A stretch of 48,416 nt of DNA from positions 1 through 48,416 of the forward strand of contig NZ_PVBR01000031.1 of the NCBI RefSeq assembly GCF_002980495.1, read 5' to 3'. This DNA comes from Phyllobacterium phragmitis. Lineage in GTDB: Bacteria > Pseudomonadota > Alphaproteobacteria > Rhizobiales > Rhizobiaceae. The first letter of the stretch is position 1, and every line of letters starts with the position of its first letter. The translations under genes were made by a program, and so were the position numbers. This document shows positions 15,501 through 27,500 of this stretch, piece after piece. The notes beneath the pieces are model-generated. The model searched no databases, had not been told where the DNA came from, and was given only the letters and a program-made list of their open reading frames with translations.

Positions 15501-18500
15501 GCATCCGCGATCTCCAGCAGGCCGCCGGGCTGATCGAACAGGATCGCCTCCGTCGCCTTGATGAAACTGAGCGTGTCGTGCCCGGCGCCGCCGTCGATGC
15601 TGTCGCGCCCGCTTGAGGCATGGATGACATCGTTGCCCAGGCCGCCGTCAATCCGGTCATACCCGAGGCCGCCATCCAGTTCATCGGCGCCGCCACCGCC
15701 GACAAGGATATCGTCTCCCGCGCCGCCTTCCATCACATCCGCGCCCGCGCCGCCGGTCAGGATGTCGTCGCCGGAGCCGCCCAGCAGCGTGGCCGCGCCG
15801 CTGCCGGCGGCAAGCGTATCGTTGCCCGCGCCACCGTCCAGCCATCCGCCGCCGGTAAGCGCATCGTGGCCCGCCCCGCCGGTCAGCCGGGTCATGGCAT
15901 CGTCGGCGCTGAGGGTATCGTTCCCCTCCCCGCCGAGGATCTCGCGGCGCGCGGTGGTGTCGGCCCCGGAGGCATCGGACAGGTAGATGATCGTGTCATC
16001 CCCCCGCCCCGCATCAAAGGACTGCCGGACCGTTCCCGCCTGATCCGTGACGGTGCGGAAATTCGCCGCGCCGATGGTCAGCGAGTCATCCGCTGCGCTG
16101 GCGGCATAGACACCGTTCAGCTTGTCCTGAATGTCCGGTGCACGGATCACGATAAGCGCCGCGCCGTCGCCCGCGTCGGGATCGGTATAGCCCAGTTCGA
16201 TACGCCGCACCGCCGCATCGTCGAAATACCCCTCCAGCACCACCGCCAGAAACGGCTGGGTCGCGCCGTCGTCATAGGCCACGATCACCAGATCGCTGCC
16301 GTCCTGCTCCATCGTGGTGTTTTGCGACAGCGGGTCGAACGCCACCTGAAGCCGGGTGATCTCGCCCTCGGCGGTCGTCGCGGTGATCCATTTGATCCCC
16401 GTCGCCGCGCGCAGGTCGATCACGTCAGACCCCCCGCCGGTGATCACCGCATCGGTACCGCCATAGAGCCTGATCGTGTCGTCCCCTGCCCCGGCATCCA
16501 GCAGATCGTCGCCATTCGACCCTGTCAGCAGATCGTTCCCGGCGAGCCCGTAGAGCGCGTTGCTCTCCTCGCCGTCGCCGCCGGCATCGCCGTAATAGGC
16601 GTGCAGCTCGTCGTCGCCCGCCGTCCCGGTCAGCAGATCGTTGCCGCCCGCCCCGGACAGCGTGAAGGTTCTGTCTCCGGCGGTCAGATTGTCGTCGCCC
16701 TCCGAGCCGATCGCCTCCTCGAAATTGTAGAATGTCGCCTTGCCCTGGTCGTCGACGCCGATCCAGTCGCCACTGACGCTGCGCGCGCGGAAATCCGCTG
16801 TCACCGCCGCGTCGACGTATTCGAACGACAGGATGTCCCAGCCCTCCTGCCCCCTCAGTTCGTCGCCGCCCGGCGAGGCATAGACGATGTCGTTGTTGCC
16901 GTGCGCGTAAATGACGTCGTGGCCATCGCCGCCGTTGATGTAGTCAATCCCGTGGCTCCCGGTCAGGATGTCGTCGCCGCCATAACCCTGCAGGTAATTG
17001 ATATCAAAGGTGCTTCCCCATCCGGCGATGATATTGTCACTGCCGTTGCTGCCCGAGATCCTGTCCGATCCGGCCCCGCCGTCAAGCGTGCCCGCCCCCT
17101 CCAGTACGTCGTTGCCGGCCCCGCCCAGAAGCGTGTTCATCCCCGAGAGGTCTTCGAGATAATCGTCCCCCTCGCCGCCGACGAGCAGATCGTCGCCGTC
17201 TTCGCCGAGTAGGATGTCATCTCCGGCCTCGCCGAAGATCTCGTCGCGGCCCTCGCGGCCGAATACCTGATCCGAACCCGCACCGGCGTAGATCCTGTGC
17301 ACGATGCCATCCTGCTGATCGGTGAAATCGTCCACCACGATGTCGTGGCCATCGCCGGAGGAGAAGCTGCGGACCGCCGCGCTGACGGAGGTGAGCATCT
17401 CGGGCGTCAGGAAAAGCACATCGTCGCTGCTGCTCGCCTTCGCCGTCGCCGCCTTCTGCCAGAGACCCGCAGCCGTGACCAACGCTGTTGCCGCCGCCGG
17501 ATCGAGCGCCCGGGTGTCCGTCTCCGCCGCCAGTGCGCCGTGATATTCCAGCTGCACCGCGCGTTTCGCCCCGGCCCCGAAATACTCCGCCAGCAGCAGC
17601 ACCATCTCCTGCTCAGCGTCGCTGCCCGCCGGCGTGAAGAAGGCGTCGATCAGCAGGTGACCCCCGTAGCGATAGAACGTCACCGTATCGGCAGTCGGAT
17701 CGAACGGCAGGATCACCCGATTGAGGTCGGTGACGATCCCTGCCGCGTCCACCCGGCTTGCGGTGTCGATCAGCTTGTAGCCGCCGGTACTCTTCGACAG
17801 GTCGATGATATCGTTGCCGAACCCCGTCGCCAGCAGATCCTCCGCGTCGAAGCTCACCAGCAGGTCGTCGCCCACGTCGCCGAACAGCTGCGAATCCACC
17901 TCGCCGCCGATCAGGGTGTCGTTGCCCTCGCCGCCATCGAGGATATCGCCGCCAAGGACGTTTCCGCTGGCATCGCTGTATCCGAGCACTCGCATGATGT
18001 CGTCGCCGCCCAGACCCTGGATATAGGCCGAGCGCTGCGGCGCCAGAATATCGTCGTCGCCGCTGGCGGTGTCGTCGGCGTCGGTGCCCTGGCCGATGCC
18101 CAGCCCGAACATCGGCTGGCCGTCGCTGTCCAGTTCGATCGACCATTGGGTTCCGTCGTCGTCCTGTACCGAGATGTGGCGGTACGCTTCTCCCTTCATG
18201 AAATCCTTCAGCCGTATCACCCGCGCGGCCTCCTCGTCCGGCGCGTAGCTCAGCAGCAGATCATCCGGCGCAGCCTCGTCGATGCTCAGAAGCATCTCGT
18301 GGTTGGGCAGGTTGGTGACGATCACGTCGCCGTAGTAGACCTGCGAGGTCTCGCCGCTGTCCTCGTCTGTCAGCTCCTCGCGCACGGCCACGTTAAGGAT
18401 CACCACCTCGCCCGCGTCGGTGTGCTTGTGGGTCGCATATTTGTCATAGCCGCTTTCCTGCGCCTCGGCGGTGTCGAAGAAGACGACGTAGCTATCCTCC

Positions 18501-21500
18501 CCCTCTCCGCCCTGCAGGGTGTCGTTCCCGGTCTTGCCCGAAAGGATATCGCGGCCATTGGTTCCGATCAGGGTGTCGCGATAACTGGTGCCTTCGGGAA
18601 GCAGGATGAACCGCTCCGGCAGCGTCACCCTGCGCAGCAGCCTGCCCGGCGCGTGGCCCTGATGCAGCGGCAGGATCGTATCCTCGTAGACCTCGACAAG
18701 TCCGGTGGCGGCATTGATCGTGACATACGCGCTGTCGAGCACCCGCGCGCTGTGATAGTAATCGTTCGCCGCCAGTTCGATTGAGATGTCTGCCTCCACG
18801 CTGTAGCGCACCACGAACCGGCCATCGAAGGCCGCCTGGTGCAGCGCCGGAACATCGGCACCGGGATCGGCGTCATCGTCGTTCAGCGAGACGGGAAACT
18901 GCGGGATCAACGCGAAACCGTCCGTCGTCTGGAACACGAAATGCTTGCTCTGGAAGTTGCCCTCGGCGTCGTACATGTCCTTCAGCACCAGCGTCGTCGC
19001 GGTGCCACTGCCGGTGCTCAGCGTGATCTGGATATCGTAGGAGACAACCGTGCTGCTGTTGCGCGCATAGACCGGCACCAGCACCGCCTCCGAGATTTCC
19101 GCAAGGCTGTGTTCAAGCGAGATCGCGTTGATGTCTTCCTCAGAGGCGGCTTCGGAGATCTCGATCCGCCCGGAGGTCGGCTTTCCGTCGCCATCCACGC
19201 CACGGCTGATCACATAGGCATCCATGCCCTCGCCGCCATCGGCGATATCGCCCTGATGGACGATCAGCATGTCATCGCCGCCCTCGCCGTGCAGCTCGTC
19301 GTTGCCGCCCAGCCCGTTGATCACGTTGTCGTCGCTGCCGCCCCAGACCTCGTCGGTGACGCCTGCCAGACCGGAGAAATTCTCGATCTCCGTCACCATG
19401 TAGGACGCATATTTCGTCGAGGAGCCGGTATAGGCCCCGGCCTCTCCCGAATTCAGGTGGATGACGTTCCGGTCGCCCGCGCCCAGCAGCCCCGCGTCAT
19501 CTACCAGCACCAGCGTATCCTGATCGCTGTCGTCTTCGGTCTCGCCGCCGACAAGGGCTTTTTGCACCACCTTGCCTTCATCCCCGGCTTCGATATTGAC
19601 GATGAAGCGGTCGTCCTTTTCGCCGCCGATGGCGATCTGGTTGCCGAAATAGATGTTGAACCAGTTGGCCTCGTCGCTGCGCCCGTACATGGTGTCGGTC
19701 TGGCCGTCCTCCGCGCCGCCCAGTTGCCACAGGACATAGTCGTTTTCGATGTCGTAGTCCTTGCGCGCGATAACCCGGACGGATCCGTAGACTTTCCCCA
19801 AGTCGAAGCCGCTCAATACGGATTCGCCGTATCGGCCGTAGTAGATCTGCAGATTGCCGCGGATGTCGTATTCCTGCAGCAGATCGCCGCCGGCAGTCTG
19901 GAAATCGCGGGCCTCATCGGCGGAAATGCCCTGGTAGTTGAGGTCGTCCCAGTCCGCCCCGGAGGCGACAGGCGTCTCGCCCAGCTGGCGGCGGGCCTGC
20001 ATCTGCTGAAAGCTCTCGTCCTCAGACCAGATGTGGTGATCGTACCCCTCGTGAAACGAGTAGGCCGAGTTCCAGTGGCCAAAGACGACATTGTCCGCGC
20101 CGTAGAGGGTGCTGAGCCGCTGCTTCTCCAGCGCTAGCAACTCCTGTGCGGTCTTCTTGCTGACCGACAGATCTCCTAGAAATTCGATCTGGTTATGCGC
20201 CCATTTGCCGGTTTCGGGATTCCGGCGGCTGTAGTAGATGAGGATCTTGAGCTTGTCCCTGGCCACGAACTGATCGTTGTTCTTGTCTCCGAGGCTGGTG
20301 ACCACATGCGAGACGCGCGGCGTCACCTCCTGCGGGTTGTTGATGGCATAAACCTCGTCCTCGGCAAAGACCGAGAGCGCATCCGCCATCAGCCCGTTGT
20401 TCATGGTGCTTGTCGCCAGCTTGCGTTCGGCCTCGCGCTGCAGCCGTTCCCGGGTCTTGCCCGACACGCCCAGCCCGATGAAGGCGCGGAAGCCCTCGCG
20501 CAGCTTCTCACCCGTGTGGAGGGTCACACCATAGGTATGCTGCAGCTGCTTCACCGCGTGAACCGCGCTGTAGATCATCGCGCTCACCGCCACCACGGCA
20601 CCGGCGATCCCGAAGGCGGCGGCGGCGGCGCTGGCCACCGCCCCGCTCATCAGCAGCGACACCCCCATTGCCAGGTTCAGCGCGCCGCTGACCACCGAAA
20701 GCCCGCCGTTCACCCGCAAGAGCCGGGTGGTACTGTCGTCAAGTTCGCCATTGCGGCGAACCTCCATGAACGAGGCCGCGGCGCTGTAGACATCGAATCC
20801 CACTGACAGAAAAGCCAGAGACGAGGCACCGGATTTCAGCGCATTGCCGGCCCGCCGCGAGATCCAGCCGAACCGCGATTTGCTCTGCGTCAGTCTGGTT
20901 TTCAGCAGGCTGTCGCCCCAGGCGCCCATCGTGGTCTGGATCTTGCCACCACCAAGGTCCAGCCCGACGCCGACGCCGGCAATGCGCCCCATCCGCTCCT
21001 CTTCCGTGGACAGCGCCGCACCGGCCTGCTTGCGCCGGACGAAGGCGCCAAGGCCGATGACCCCCTGCAGCATCCCGACATGGCCGACCACATTGTCCAG
21101 CCGGTTGCCCAGCCGCCCGACGACGCTGTTCGGTGTCGTCAGCAGGCTGTCGCCGGTGATCGGGTCGGCCAGCCGGTTCCAGACATTGCCGATCGTGCCA
21201 CTGTCGGAGACATTGGCCTCGATGCTGCCGAGCATGTTCTGTGCGGTTATGAAATTCGCGGAGGTCGCGTCGTAGTTCAGTACCGCAGTGCCCCCCACCG
21301 CACCGATCCGGTTGCGCAACGCGCGCACCACTGCCCGCGCCTCGGTGGCGCCGATCGCATCCATGCTGCCGTTGAGCGCCGAGGCCGGGGCCGGCGTCCG
21401 CCAGCCCAGCATCGTGAGGACGCCGTTCAGCCCGGAATTCGGATTCAGCATCTTGTTGGCGCTGGTGTCGAGATAGGATTTCAGGATGTCGGCGTCGAAG

Positions 21501-24500
21501 ACGATGCTGTCCCGGGCCTGCTGCGTGCTCAGGTCGGTGCTTGCGCTGATCCGTTCGCCGGCCAGCATCGCGCCCATGTCGTATAGCGTCCTGAGCTTCA
21601 GCGTCTGGCCGTTCAGTTCAACGGTCTGGTTGGCGTCAAAGCGGTCGCGGTCCAGCACATAGCCCGTCTGCACGTTCTGGGCCGTCAGCGCGGGCTGTCC
21701 GTCGGCGGGCTGATCGGCACCGTTCAGCAGCCGGAACAGGCTTTTCGCCCCGTCCGAGGCCTTCACCGTATCGAGCGTATAGGCCCGCACGCTCAGCGCA
21801 TCCGCGTCGATCCCGTAGAGATCCTTCATCGCCATTGCGGCGCCGTCCTGCGTGGTCTTGCCGCTCGCCTCGTTCAGATAGCCGCGCACCATCCCGCTCA
21901 CCGCGGCGCGAAACTTTGCCTGCTGCGCCGCGGAGCCACCGCCGTTGAGGACCGCGTCCACATAGCTGCCCGACAGCACCACCTCGTTCACCAGCGGGTC
22001 AAAGAGGTAAAGCTCCTTCTTGCCGGCCGCGTTCACCCGCGTGCCGATAGACAGCGCACCGTTGGTGCCGTCGATCTGCATCGCCACACTGTTGCCGCCG
22101 CCGCCGGCGGCGAGGATCGCGTCGGCCAGCGCATCGGCGCCCATCCGCTGCGCCGGCCCGGTCGCCGCGGAGCCATCCAGCGCGAACAGCGCCGTCCTGA
22201 ACGCCTCCAGCCGCAGCAGTTCCGCCGTCGAGGCCTTGCCCCCAGCCTGCAGGGTCCGGATCAGGCTGGAGGTCGTCAGCGCTTCGCTCAGCGACACCGG
22301 AGACTCCCCCGCCTGCAGCAGCGCATTGGCCAGATGCAGCGCATCGGTCTGCGCGCGGGTGGCGGTGAAGAAATCCACAAGTCCGTTCTGCTGCCGGGTC
22401 GATGTCAGGCTGTAGCCGCCGCCAAGCGCCTGCGCCTGTTTCGCCAGCGTCGCTGCATGGCTTTCGCCTAGCCTGCGCCGCGCCGCCTCTGAAACCTCCA
22501 GATTCTTCATAACCTCGTTGGCCGGAACGTCGCCAAGCGCGTTCACGTCGAAGCTAGCGTTGCGCAGCGCCTCCACCTTGTTCCGGAAAGCCTCCAGCGC
22601 CGCGGGGGACTCGACCACCTTTTGCAGGGCGGCCCGGTTCACGTTCTGCCCGCTCTCGTCGGTGCCGAAGAATTCCATCAGGATGTACCGCTCCGCCGGC
22701 GTCGGATCGATGCCGTAGCGGGTGTAGTTCTCGACGATGCTGAGGATCTCCAGGCTCCGGCGGTCCACCTGCGCCACAGCCAGCGCTCGCTCGGTGGCGC
22801 GTTCGGGCCGGGCCGCCTGCCCCGCCTCCAGCCGGGCCAGATCCGCCTCAGAGAACAGCTTGTCGTTTTTCAGCACGATATGCCCGGTCTCATAACCGTG
22901 CATCGCTGCCAGCAGTTCCTGCCCCTGATCGGCCACCACCCGGCGCAGCAGATCGGCGGGCACCCTGGTGTAGGTCAGGGTGCCGTTGCCGTCGGCCGCG
23001 CGCTTGATATAGTAAAGCTCGCCCCCCACTACATAGAGTTGTCCGCCCGCGGCGGCGCCGATCCCGCTGAGGATCGCCAAATCGCTGGGCCAGCGATTGT
23101 CCAGAACCGCCTCCGCCAGAGAGGCGTTGTAATCGCCGGCCACCGATCGCAGCATGGCCGAGGTGTCGGCGTCATCGCTCAGGCCGAGCTCTTGCAGCAG
23201 CCCGTCCACCGCCTCAACGGAAATCCGCGCCCGCGTGCCGGTCTCGAGGAAGTCCAGGATCAGCCCCTGCCGCCGGTTGCGCTCCACATCGCTGATCCCG
23301 GTGGTTTGCTGGTTCAGATCCGACAACGTTGTGATCGCCTCCAGGAACGGCGTAAGCGTGTCCCGGCTCTCCATCTCCAGCAGCACCAGTTGCCGGCGCA
23401 TCTGGTCGCGCTCGGTCCGCAACTCGGCGGCGGTGGCGGCATAGCCCCTGCCTACCTTCGAGATCACATCCTGCCCGGCGGTGGCGTTGTAGCTAGTCAA
23501 ATCGTCCGAGGCGCGCGTCAGCGTCATCCGGCCCCAGTTCAGCAGCTCGCCGCTGCCCGAGACATAGCGCAGCCCCGCGCCGGTTTCGCTGAACGTCAGC
23601 GAGGCAAGTGCCTTCGTCGTCGAGGCCGAGGCGCTCGAGTTGTATTCCGCCCACAGCGCGATGCCGACTTTGGTCCCGGTCTCGCTGGTCTCGTTGGCCG
23701 AGATCCCGCGCAGCCGCACCTCGGTCGGGTCCGCGACCATCAGCTTGATCCGGTCCTGCAGCGACAGCGTCGCGGCCTCGCCGGTGGGCGTGTTCAGCGC
23801 GCGGATCTGGTCCGCGTCCAACCCCATGGAGATGCTGACAGAGGCGCCGTTGTCGGGCCGCCAGCGGTCGGCGTTCAGGTTCTCGTCGACGATCTGCGCC
23901 ACCAGATCGCTCAGCCCCGGCGTGCTCTCGCCGATCCGGCGAAGCTCCCGCTCGAACAGGGCCTTTTCCTCGGCCATGGTGAAATCCGACATCCTCTTCA
24001 GCATCTGCACCTGCGCCGAAAGTTTCGGCGCCCTGCTGGCGATCTCGTTGAGGCGGCTGGCGATTTCGGCCCGGTTGGCCTCGGTGGTGAAGCTGACGAG
24101 GTTGGTCAGGTCGCGGCGCAGCGCATCGGCCTGCGGCTTCGGCAGCGTGTTCAGCAGCGCCCTTATGCGCTGGACGTTGAAAATGTTGCCATCGCGGGCA
24201 AAGGACACCGAATAGCTGACATCGGTCAGCACCTCGACCCCATCCACCTTGCGGTAGCTCATGGTGTAGCCGTTGGTGCTGTTGAGGGTGTAATTGTAAA
24301 GCCCCGGATCACTGGCGGCGTCATAGCTGGTGCCGTTCAGGCTCAGCGAGCCGAGCACCGGCTCGATCGGCATCCCCAGCCGGCCGATGTTCTCGCCGTC
24401 GGCGTCGTATTTGCGCCCCTGCACCCGCAACCGCTGGTACAGGATCAGCGAGGCATCCCAGCCGTGCGACTTGAAATATTCCGTCCTGGCCTTGGTGGTC

Positions 24501-27500
24501 AGCGCATACTGCCCGCCGCTGCTCGACGAGGTCGAACCGGTGGTGCTGGAATAACTGAGAACGTCCCAGGCGTATTCGGTGTTTGGCCCGTAGATCATGT
24601 TCTGATAATAGAACACCTGCTTCTGGTAGACGCCGTCGATATCTTTCGAGGTGATGAATTCGTCCGGGCTGCCCAGATCGTCCTGGTTCTGGCCGACAAG
24701 CAGCGTGTTGCCCACCGAGGCCGAAACCTTGGCCTTGAGCGTGGTCGCGTGGCTGGCGCTGGCACCGTCTGACATCGCCAGCAGCTCCTGGTTCGACATC
24801 GTGTTGTCGAACAGTCCCGAAAGCACCTTTTGTAGCCTGGTATCGTCTTCGCCGCTGAACGTGAAGGTGGCATCGGATTGCCACGCCTTGCCCGCCTCCA
24901 GCCCGACCGAGAAATCGAAATCCAGATCGAATTCGAAGGTACCGGATTCGCCCCCCCAGGGCCGCGCCTTCAGGGTACCGGCCCAGTCCACCTCACCGCC
25001 GAGCGACAGCTTGATGCCGCCGTCTTCCAGCTTGATGATCTTGATGCTGTAGTCACGGGTCTGCTTCAGCCCGGCATAGATCGTCGCGCCGGTATAGGCC
25101 CCCGGCAGCAGGTGCATGGCGCGAAAGGCGGGACGGAAGCTGTTCTTCCAGGTCGAGCCGATCTTCAGCGATTCCCCCGCCTCTAGCCCCTCGAACATCG
25201 AGATCAGCTTCTGCGTGCGGTTCTCGGTCAGCTTGCCGCCGAACTCCGCCACCGTGGCCACGCGGTGGTTTTTCACGTTCAGATTGTTGCGGATATGCGA
25301 AAACGCCTTCATCGCCAGCGTCGCATCGACATAAGAGGCATGGGCGGTCTTGCCCAGCCGGGTGACTTCGCTGGTGTCCATCGCCGTATAGGCGTTCGTC
25401 ACGGCCTCGCTCACCAGCACGTTAAGCTCTTCGATCCCGATATCGGTGGCGTAGATGCGCTGCATCTCATCCAGCACTGTGTTCAGCACGCCCTGCTGTT
25501 CCAGCAACTGGCCGGCATAGAGGCTGTAGCCGCCGGAGGTTCCGGCGCTGACGAACACCCCTTTGGCCTTCATGTCGTTCAGCCGCTGCAGCAGCGCGTC
25601 GTTCGCCGCCTCCGCGCCCAGCAGCGCCGTGCGCGCGCCGATCAGCACGTCGATGACGTTGGTCCGCCCGACGGTGTTGCGCCACTTCGCCATGTTCTTT
25701 TTGGTGGCGGAACGGACCCAGTCGTCGCGGTTGGAGCCGATCTGTTCCTCCAGCCGATCCAGCGTCAGCCCCATCCGCGCGTCGATATCGTCCAGCAGGT
25801 TCACATCCATCCCGCCCACCGCCACAGTGAGCGTCCGGATATCGGTCAGCGGAGCGGGATCGTAGCTGCCCGCGGCCGCGCCGGATATAATCAGCTGTTG
25901 CAGCAGCGCCTTGTGCCGCGCCTGTGCCCTGCTTCTGTCGGCGATCGCATCGCTGACGTTTCCGCGCGAGAACAGGTTCGCCCGGATCTGCGCCAGCCGC
26001 GCCCCCACGCCGGACAGGAAATTCATCGTTCCCGTGCGTGGGTGGCCCACCCAACTGCCGAAATTCCCCCCCCAGTTGTAGACCCGGTTGCCAATCGGGC
26101 GGAAAATACCGTTATAAAGCGCCTCGCCGATGCTCATCGAGCTGCGCGCATAAAGCCCCGCCGTCACCGCAGCGGCGGTCTGCTCGGCCTCGCTCAGCAT
26201 CCGCTTCGCCACAGAGGTACTGATCCCCGAGCGCAGGATGTTGGAATCGAAGTTGAACGCAGCCGAATGCGCCGTGCTGCGCTGAAGCAGGTTGTCGAGC
26301 GTGGTCGCCTGGGTGATCCGGTCGACCCGGCTCCAGCTGCGGTTGGCGGCATCCGCCTGCGTATACGAGAAACCGCCGGCATCTGTCACCATGACCGCGC
26401 CCGCCGGATCCAGATCCAGCCCGCGCACGGTCAGGTCTGCGGGCGTGATGTCGACCCACCTCAGATTGCCGTTGCCGGCATCCTCTGCCCTCACCAGCAG
26501 CCCATGCGGCGTGATGCCGTAATAGGTGCCGCTGCGGTCGATGACGATATTTGCCATCGGCTGGCCCTGCGGGATCCCCGGTGCGGTCCCGAACCGGAGC
26601 TGGCGCAACTCGCCCTCGGCGTTGGCGCGGAAATAGACCGCCTCGCCCGCCGCATCCGTCGCCTGGACGACCGGCACGCCGTTGCCGTCGAGCCGGATAT
26701 TGACGGTGGCGGTCTCGATGTCGAGCGGCAGCGCCCATTGCGCCCAGGTGCGGACGTTGAAGCGGTTGCCGTTGCCATCGAGCACCGCCGTCACCCTGCC
26801 GAACAGCACCAGCCCGCCATCCGCCAGCACCAGCCGGTCGCCCGTCGCTGTCTCCACCGCCTGCTTGACGGTGAACTGTTGCTCACCGTGGAACCTGATC
26901 CACGCCGGGATCGCGGGGTCGGCAAAGCGGTCGTTCGCGGCGAAGAACGGGTCGACCATATTGTCGTCCGCGTAATCGGGCGGCAGGCCCTGCGCCGTCA
27001 GCCCGATGTTGTCCTCGCTCAGATCGGAATAGAAATAGCCGTTGGCGTTCTCGTCCGCCGCCACCCTTACGGTGCGGTTGTTGTCGAACAGCGCGATGAT
27101 CGCGCCGCTGGCATCGACGGTGAAATCCCGCACCCCGGCCTCGAAGGAATAGCCGCGCACGGTCAGGTCATAGGTGCTCAGATCGCCGCCCAGCTCCAGA
27201 TAGGCCCGGCCCAGACCGTCCAGCGGCACCACGGTCCTGCCGTTGGACAGGCCATAGAGCCGCCCGTCGGCGCCGGTCCTCAGGCTGTCGAGCCTCAGCC
27301 CGGTGCCGACCCACTGGCCGGTCGTGCCGTCGAAATAATGCAGTTCCCCCGGCCCCTCGCCGCTGGTGATCAGGGTGAACATCTCGCCGGTGTTGGGGAT
27401 GCGGATATCGCTGTGCGACACCATCAGCGGCAGACCGATGCTGCCGCCCTGCAACGCCCGGGTGACGGTATCGAGCGCGCCGGTTTCGGGATTGTAGCCG

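Noticed and set aside
12955-19345. Tandem DNA repeats suggestive of a CRISPR array or satellite
   Set aside because: The periodicity is that of translated RTX nonapeptides in one frame; there are no identical repeats with unique spacers.
22020-22300. Possible YopT-like (C58) cysteine protease core around YLFDPLVNEVVLSG
   Set aside because: The FDP motif resembles that family, but the expected histidine is replaced (GNSVAMQI in A, GNFAIEI in B) and no cysteine exists upstream, so catalysis is impossible and the match is too short to claim.
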